A program made the translations under genes and the position numbers. From positions 1-10,699 of the forward strand of contig JALNWG010000046.1 in assembly GCA_023231005.1 (NCBI GenBank): 10,699 nt of DNA, written 5' to 3'. Below the pieces are notes generated by a model, which saw only the letters and a program-made list of their open reading frames with translations, had not been told where the DNA came from and did no database searches. Of this stretch, positions 7,000 to 10,699 are shown in pieces; the first letter of the stretch is position 1, and every line of letters starts with the position of its first letter. This stretch comes from Bacteroidales bacterium. GTDB lineage: Bacteria; Bacteroidota; Bacteroidia; Bacteroidales; FEN-979.

Positions 7000-7585
7000 T
7001 ATCTTTTTGACAAATTCTGAAAACACTACGCTTAGAATGCACGAATGTGGGCAAGACGAATATTGGTTTTACCACAAAGGTTCTTATCCAAATGATAATC
7101 CTCTGTTATATCAAGAATTAGTTGATTCTGCAACTAATGAAATAATTATTTGGGATCCTTATTTTAATGTGTATCCGCGAAATACAGATCAAAATATTTT
7201 TGCAAATATCAGAAATGATATTACTATAAAAATATTGGTTTACACATCGTTACAAAACAAGAGAAACTATCTTAATGATGTTAAGGATGCTCTAAAAGCT
7301 GTTATTCCTTTAAACAAGGATTGTAGGTTTGGAATGCGGTTGATAAATAACGATGATAAACATAATCAAGGTAGTCGTTTTTTTCACGATAGATTTTTAA
7401 TAATTGACGGAACTAATGTTTTTCTTGTAGGAAGTTCTGTTGGATACCATATTCAACCAGAGCTATCAACAGGAATATTTAAGGTATCCAATAATGAGAC
7501 TAAGGATTTCATCAAATCTATTTTCAAATATTATTGGGACAATTCTACACAACACGAAATGCCCTTAGCCTATTTACACACATAA
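6992..7585 (+). CDS. Small stand-alone PLD-like protein
   Basis: A 197-residue protein made almost entirely of one PLD-like domain. IIIWDPYF is at 51-58, H132-D-R134-FLIID139 is the single HxR-x4-D motif, and GSS is at 147-149. The layout DPYF, HDRF, GSS is the same as in the C-terminal domain of the upstream protein, so the two are probably paralogous halves that could form a heterodimeric active site. The ATG at 6992 overlaps the upstream stop by 8 bases (ATGGCTAA). An earlier in-frame ATG at 6926 would overlap by 74 bases and adds a stretch without domain character, so the later start is chosen. Soluble, no targeting signal. Its own stop forms TAATG with the next start. Substrate unknown. 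Confidence 0.75.
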   Translation: MANIFLTNSENTTLRMHECGQDEYWFYHKGSYPNDNPLLYQELVDSATNEIIIWDPYFNVYPRNTDQNIFANIRNDITIKILVYTSLQNKRNYLNDVKDALKAVIPLNKDCRFGMRLINNDDKHNQGSRFFHDRFLIIDGTNVFLVGSSVGYHIQPELSTGIFKVSNNETKDFIKSIFKYYWDNSTQHEMPLAYLHT

Positions 7586-9561
7586 TGAATAAAGACATTT
7601 TTTATAAATACGATTTCTACGTTCTTGAACGAATATATCCTGAACGAAAATTCGTTGAATTTTTAGAAGGAATTTCAACGCTGAATGAATCTATAAAGCA
7701 ATTCATTAGTAATGTTGCAGACTTACTAAACAATTCAATTAAAGAAAACAAAAATGTAGAAATTACAGAAATTGTTCCGCCTAATATAGACGAAGAATTA
7801 AAGAATATTTTAGCAGACAACCCGCTTTATACTTCGTATAAATATCATTCAGAAAGAAGTTTATCAGAATTTGTGTTCAATAAATTTGTAAGAAGAATTT
7901 TCAAAAAAGACGGATACAATAATGAAACACACGTTATTCAAGATTATATTCATTCGTGGTTAGAGAAAAAATTAGCTCTGAACATTGTCCAAGATTCACG
8001 TTTTAGTTCTTTAGAGATATTAAAATTGTTGTTAGATAAGACAGAGATGCTTCACGGTTTTTATGTTGACTTAATTGAAAACATTCCAACAGAATGGGTT
8101 TTAAACAAAAAAGAAGAATGGGTAAACGTAGATATTAGCCCAGATAAATTGCTCGATTCTATTAGAACGTATGACAAAGATTTTTTAAACGGCTATGTGA
8201 GTTCTATACAAAAACTACCAAAAGAAAATATTTGGAATTTTGTTCAAGAAGCAACACGCCATTCGGATTATATGACATTAAGCCACGAGTATAGCTTTAT
8301 ATCTTCAGTGTTGATTAAAAAGGACATTTCTCTTTGGATTGAATTTTGGGATAATCTAAAACTTCCTATAATTCAAGATTGCGTATTTATTTCTTTGTTC
8401 AATTTCAAACCACAAGTGTATTTACAATTAGTTTCAAAGTTAACAGATAAAAAAACAGTTGTAAAATCTGACTTAAAAGTTCTTTTGTTCATCGTAGCAC
8501 GCAATTATTTTGAAACATCAAATAAGCTAACTGAACGTTTTTCTTTTTATGAAGATTCTGAAAGAAAAAATGAAAGAAACGAACAGTTTTTTAAAAAAGG
8601 AATTGAGCAACAAAAAGAATGGCTTAAAGAAAGGGAGAAGAACTACAAAAACATATTTCAATCTTTGAAGAAAAAGTTATCAAACTCAGAGATAGAAGAT
8701 TGGATTTTTAGTTACAAGCCAAGAACAAATAACCGTCAATATAAGCCAAACGATATTTACAATGATGAAATAAAATTATTGACTAAAATATACAAAGAAA
8801 AATCTGTTGAGCTTTTGAGTTCAGAAATGCAATCTTTCAATTTGCAAAAGTTCAATTTTTATGTGGAAGTTATCAAAGACAAAGAAGACAAAAAATTTGC
8901 TTCAACTTTGCTTGATGCAATGACAAATTATATTTTTTCTGACAAATTCTTTTGGGATAGAACTTATGTAGAGCCATATTGGTCTGCTTTAAAAGGGTTA
9001 GGCTTTGTAATAAGCCAACAAGCTAAACCTATTCAAACAGCAAATGAACTAATCAATAAATTTAAAACCATTCATCAAGGTTGGAATCCATCAAAAGATT
9101 TTTCACCATTAGTAAAAGAATCTTTCATTTATTCTGGAATTGCATTGCTGTTTGAAAATGAATCTGCATTCAAAGAAAATATTGAGAAAGAAAATTTTTT
9201 CAAAGAAGTACTGAATCATATTTTAATACAGGACAGATATTCTCAAACTGACAACTCAGAATATTACCAAATGCCTTTGCATTTATTATTTTTAGTTGCA
9301 AATCAAATATTTTCAGATGTAAAAGAATACTACGAACAAGAACTCATTAACAATTACGATAGCTTGTATTCACTTTTATCTATTTTGTCGAGTGATGAAG
9401 AACCAATTTGCGACAATTCAAAAACACTAATTAATGAAAGACTTAACAAAGAATATTTGTTACTAAAACGACAATTTAATAATCGAAGCCAAAAAGACAA
9501 AGTGCAAGAATTGGAAAAGATGATAGAAAAACTAAAACTTGAAGAAAAAAACAACCGCTAA
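7585..9561 (+). CDS. Large helical protein of unknown function, third gene of the PLD operon
   Basis: I do not recognise this 658-residue protein. It reads as nearly all alpha-helix with regularly spaced aromatic and Leu/Ile positions, as in a helical solenoid. A strongly charged helix lies at about 325-366 (ERKNERNEQ, EQQKEWLKEREKN), and a likely coiled coil at 614-655 ends in KVQELEKMIEKLKLEEKNNR. I see no P-loop, no DEAD box, no zinc-binding Cys cluster, no signal peptide and no membrane segment, so an ATPase or transporter role is unlikely. Start ATG at 7585 shares one base with the previous stop (TAATG), and an in-frame ATG at 7534 lies inside the PLD gene. This points to fixed stoichiometry with the two PLD proteins, perhaps as scaffold, sensor or inhibitor (inference). 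Its stop codon lies inside the CCGCTAAC box. Confidence 0.8.
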   Translation: MNKDIFYKYDFYVLERIYPERKFVEFLEGISTLNESIKQFISNVADLLNNSIKENKNVEITEIVPPNIDEELKNILADNPLYTSYKYHSERSLSEFVFNKFVRRIFKKDGYNNETHVIQDYIHSWLEKKLALNIVQDSRFSSLEILKLLLDKTEMLHGFYVDLIENIPTEWVLNKKEEWVNVDISPDKLLDSIRTYDKDFLNGYVSSIQKLPKENIWNFVQEATRHSDYMTLSHEYSFISSVLIKKDISLWIEFWDNLKLPIIQDCVFISLFNFKPQVYLQLVSKLTDKKTVVKSDLKVLLFIVARNYFETSNKLTERFSFYEDSERKNERNEQFFKKGIEQQKEWLKEREKNYKNIFQSLKKKLSNSEIEDWIFSYKPRTNNRQYKPNDIYNDEIKLLTKIYKEKSVELLSSEMQSFNLQKFNFYVEVIKDKEDKKFASTLLDAMTNYIFSDKFFWDRTYVEPYWSALKGLGFVISQQAKPIQTANELINKFKTIHQGWNPSKDFSPLVKESFIYSGIALLFENESAFKENIEKENFFKEVLNHILIQDRYSQTDNSEYYQMPLHLLFLVANQIFSDVKEYYEQELINNYDSLYSLLSILSSDEEPICDNSKTLINERLNKEYLLLKRQFNNRSQKDKVQELEKMIEKLKLEEKNNR

Positions 9562-9689
9562 CACGGTATATAAAACATTTGGCGGATAGTGCTGATTTTA
9601 AGTGCGGTACATTTAATAAACATCGCAACGGTTTGATAGGGAATCGCCTTGAAATGCCAAACGTTTCATATACCCATCCGTTATGCCGC
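9555..9689 (+). other. attC-like recombination site ending the PLD unit
   Basis: About 135 bases. Left box CCGCTAAC (9555-9562), then arm 9565-9583 (GGTATATAAAACATTTGGC), a 72-base middle, arm 9656-9674 (GCCAAACGTTTCATATACC, pairing at 17 of 19 positions), then right box GTTATGCCGC (9680-9689). CGG/CCG pairs and TAAC/GTTA frame the arms with a CAT bulge. This is the architecture of integron attC sites, with boxes complementary to each other only in the TAAC/GTTA core. The right box is not a perfect GTTRRRY. It may also act as a transcription end for the PLD operon. No other feature is seen in 9562-9700. Confidence 0.6.
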
Positions 9690-9701
9690 ATAAAAATAAA
9701 A

Positions 9702-9732
9702 CTTGACTTTTTATAAAAAATGCTTACCTTTG
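9702..9732 (+). promoter_or_regulatory. Bacteroidota-type promoter of higBA
   Basis: CTTGAC holds TTG at 9703-9705, followed after exactly 19 bases by TACCTTTG at 9725-9732, a full match to TAnnTTTG. It lies 13 bases inside the cassette-like unit, so higBA carries its own promoter. Predicted start of transcription is near 9738, giving a leader of about 20 bases without a Shine-Dalgarno sequence. Confidence 0.75.
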
Positions 9733-9756
9733 ACGTTAGTATCGTAATGCGTTCGT

Positions 9757-10038
9757 ATGATCCAATCCTTTAGTTCAAAAGAAACAGAAAAAATCTGGAA
9801 AGGTTCTAGGTCGACAAAACTTCCTAACACCATACAGGAGATAGCAAGAAGGAAGCTAAGAATGCTGAACAACTCGACTGATCTAAAGGATCTGATGATC
9901 CCTCTCTCAAATAGGCTGGAAAAGTTAAAAGGGGAATTTGACGAATTCTATAGTATCAGAGTAAATGATCAATGGAGGATCAAATTTAAATGGATAGACG
10001 GGCATTCATACAACGTTGAAATAATAGATTATCATTAA
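9757..10038 (+). CDS. higB: HigB-family toxin (RelE/ParE fold mRNA endonuclease)
   Basis: A 93-residue basic protein with the HigB layout: it opens MIQSFSSKETEKIWKGS, has RRKLRMLNNSTDLKDL in the middle helices, and ends PLSNRLEKLKGEFDEFYSIRVNDQWRIKFKW then IIDYH. The NDQWRIKF strand and terminal DYH are family hallmarks. HigB toxins cut mRNA on the ribosome and stop growth until HigA binds them. Length is normal for the family (about 92 residues). The toxin gene comes first, 11 bases before the antitoxin, which is the usual hig order. Full-length and apparently intact. The ATG is 25 bases after the -7 box. Confidence 0.9.
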   Translation: MIQSFSSKETEKIWKGSRSTKLPNTIQEIARRKLRMLNNSTDLKDLMIPLSNRLEKLKGEFDEFYSIRVNDQWRIKFKWIDGHSYNVEIIDYH

Positions 10039-10049
10039 ACCACAAAACC

Positions 10050-10349
10050 ATGTACAAGTTAAGAAACATACATCCAGGTGAAATTCTACAGGAAGAATTT
10101 CTTTCCCCGATGGGCCTCACTGCATATCGTTTATCAATGGATATCGGAATACCACAAACAAGAATCAGCGAGATCATAAAAGGGAACAGGAGAATCACTG
10201 CTGATACTGCTATCCGACTAAGTAACTATTTTGGAAATTCAGTGAAATTCTGGTTAGGACTTCAGGATGATTATGATGTCGAAGAAGAAATGTCAAAGAA
10301 AGCAAAGGAATTCAAAGCCATAAAACAATATAAAATTAACGCGGCATAA
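10050..10349 (+). CDS. higA: HigA-family antitoxin (XRE HTH)
   Basis: A 99-residue protein with the HigA signature HPGEILQEEFL at residues 8-18. The HTH follows, with AYRLSMDIGIPQTRISEIIKGNRRITADTAIRLSNYFGNS at about 25-65, then WLGLQDDYDVEEE and a basic tail. HigA neutralises HigB by direct binding and represses the shared promoter. It is the second gene of the pair, 11 bases after higB. Its stop codon TAA (10347-10349) lies inside the GCGGCATAAC box of the following attC-like site, the usual position for the last gene of an integron cassette. Confidence 0.9.
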   Translation: MYKLRNIHPGEILQEEFLSPMGLTAYRLSMDIGIPQTRISEIIKGNRRITADTAIRLSNYFGNSVKFWLGLQDDYDVEEEMSKKAKEFKAIKQYKINAA

Positions 10350-10436
10350 CAAGCCTGTAAAACCAATGCTGATAGGAGTTTACGTTCCGCAAAGGTTTTA
10401 TTGGCACTTGGTTTTACAGGCAAAGCGTGTGTGCCC
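10341..10436 (+). other. attC-like recombination site ending the higBA unit
   Basis: Left box GCGGCATAAC (10341-10350) is the exact reverse complement of GTTATGCCGC at the start of the unit (9680-9689). Arms GCCTGTAAAACCAATGC (10353-10369) and GCACTTGGTTTTACAGGC (10404-10421) pair along their whole length except for one extrahelical G, which is a hallmark of attC arms. The right box is degenerate, GTGTGTGCCC (10427-10436), and lacks the GTT triplet. About 96 bases, in the normal attC range. Nothing further is seen between 10437 and the next ATG at 10504. Confidence 0.6.
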
Positions 10437-10503
10437 AATAGTAAAAAAAATGAAATAACAACCTAAGTGAATGATAATATGATAACTATAATAATGTATT
10501 AAC

Positions 10504-10699
10504 ATGAATTTTCTGCTTTTACTTCCCGGTTTAATTTGCATAGTTATAGCGATTGCAATTATGTTTCGCCTGATGCACTATGCAAAGTTCTATGCACCGT
10601 CCTATTTTTTTTGGATTGGAGTAATATTTATAATAACAGGTGCTATTTCACTTTTTCATCCTTTAGCATTTTTATTTATTTCTAATAGAATTATTGCGA
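10504..10699 (+). CDS. Small membrane protein, cut by the right edge
   Basis: ATG at 10504 opens a frame that stays open to the end of the window (65 codons). Two hydrophobic helices are visible: residues about 2-20 (FLLLLPGLICIVIAIAIMF) and about 37-60 (PSYFFWIGVIFIITGAISLFH), separated by a short polar loop with MHYAKFYA. This makes it an inner-membrane protein, not a secreted one. I do not recognise the family. It would be the first gene of the unit after the second attC-like site, and no consensus promoter is seen in the 67 bases before it. Confidence 0.6.
   Translation, partial: MNFLLLLPGLICIVIAIAIMFRLMHYAKFYAPSYFFWIGVIFIITGAISLFHPLAFLFISNRIIA

Noticed and set aside
9732..9756. Possible HigA operator (CGTTAGTATCGTAATGCG)
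   Set aside because: The symmetry is only partial when both halves are compared, so it is not reported as a site.
1..10699. CRISPR array, tRNA, rRNA, transposase or integrase genes
   Set aside because: No regularly spaced repeats, no RNA gene sequence I recognise, and no transposase or recombinase motifs in any long frame.

Overview
The window looks like an accessory (defence-island type) region of a Bacteroidota chromosome. The AT-rich genes lack Shine-Dalgarno sequences. Two promoters fit the Bacteroidota primary-sigma consensus exactly (TTTG or TTG, 19 bases, TAnnTTTG), upstream of the methyltransferase gene and upstream of higBA. The leftmost 0.5 kb has patches of higher GC and holds remnants of a phage-like lysis region, including a GH108 muramidase gene with most of its middle deleted.

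Layout: (1) 1-600, decayed lysis-type genes, a GGGCC hairpin terminator, a TTCCTAA-rich low-complexity tract and a second terminator. (2) 603-5393, a restriction-modification module: an XRE-HTH/DNA methyltransferase fusion overlapping a 968-residue type IIG-like enzyme (PD-ExK nuclease, gamma-class methylase, target recognition). It is bracketed by two ~152-bp direct copies of one noncoding repeat, each followed by a GTTAGCG box. (3) 5387-9679, a tightly overlapping three-gene operon: a 522-residue protein with a C-terminal PLD nuclease domain, a 197-residue stand-alone PLD protein, and a 658-residue helical protein I cannot place in any family. (4) 9680 to about 10427, a higBA toxin-antitoxin pair with its own promoter. 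(5) The start of a small membrane-protein gene running off the right edge.

The most striking structural observation is that units 3 and 4 are built like integron gene cassettes. Each starts with a short box (GTTAGCGG; GTTATGCCGC) whose exact reverse complement (CCGCTAAC; GCGGCATAAC) overlaps the stop codon of the unit's own last gene. Each ends in a ~95-135-bp imperfect inverted repeat with the architecture of an attC site. No integrase is in the window. The PLD/PLD/helical unit is the best candidate for a little-described defence system. The R-M enzyme would discriminate self from non-self by methylation, the PLD operon may add another nuclease-based defence, and higBA may act as an addiction module. 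These joint roles are inferred from gene content and clustering. No activity can be read from the sequence.
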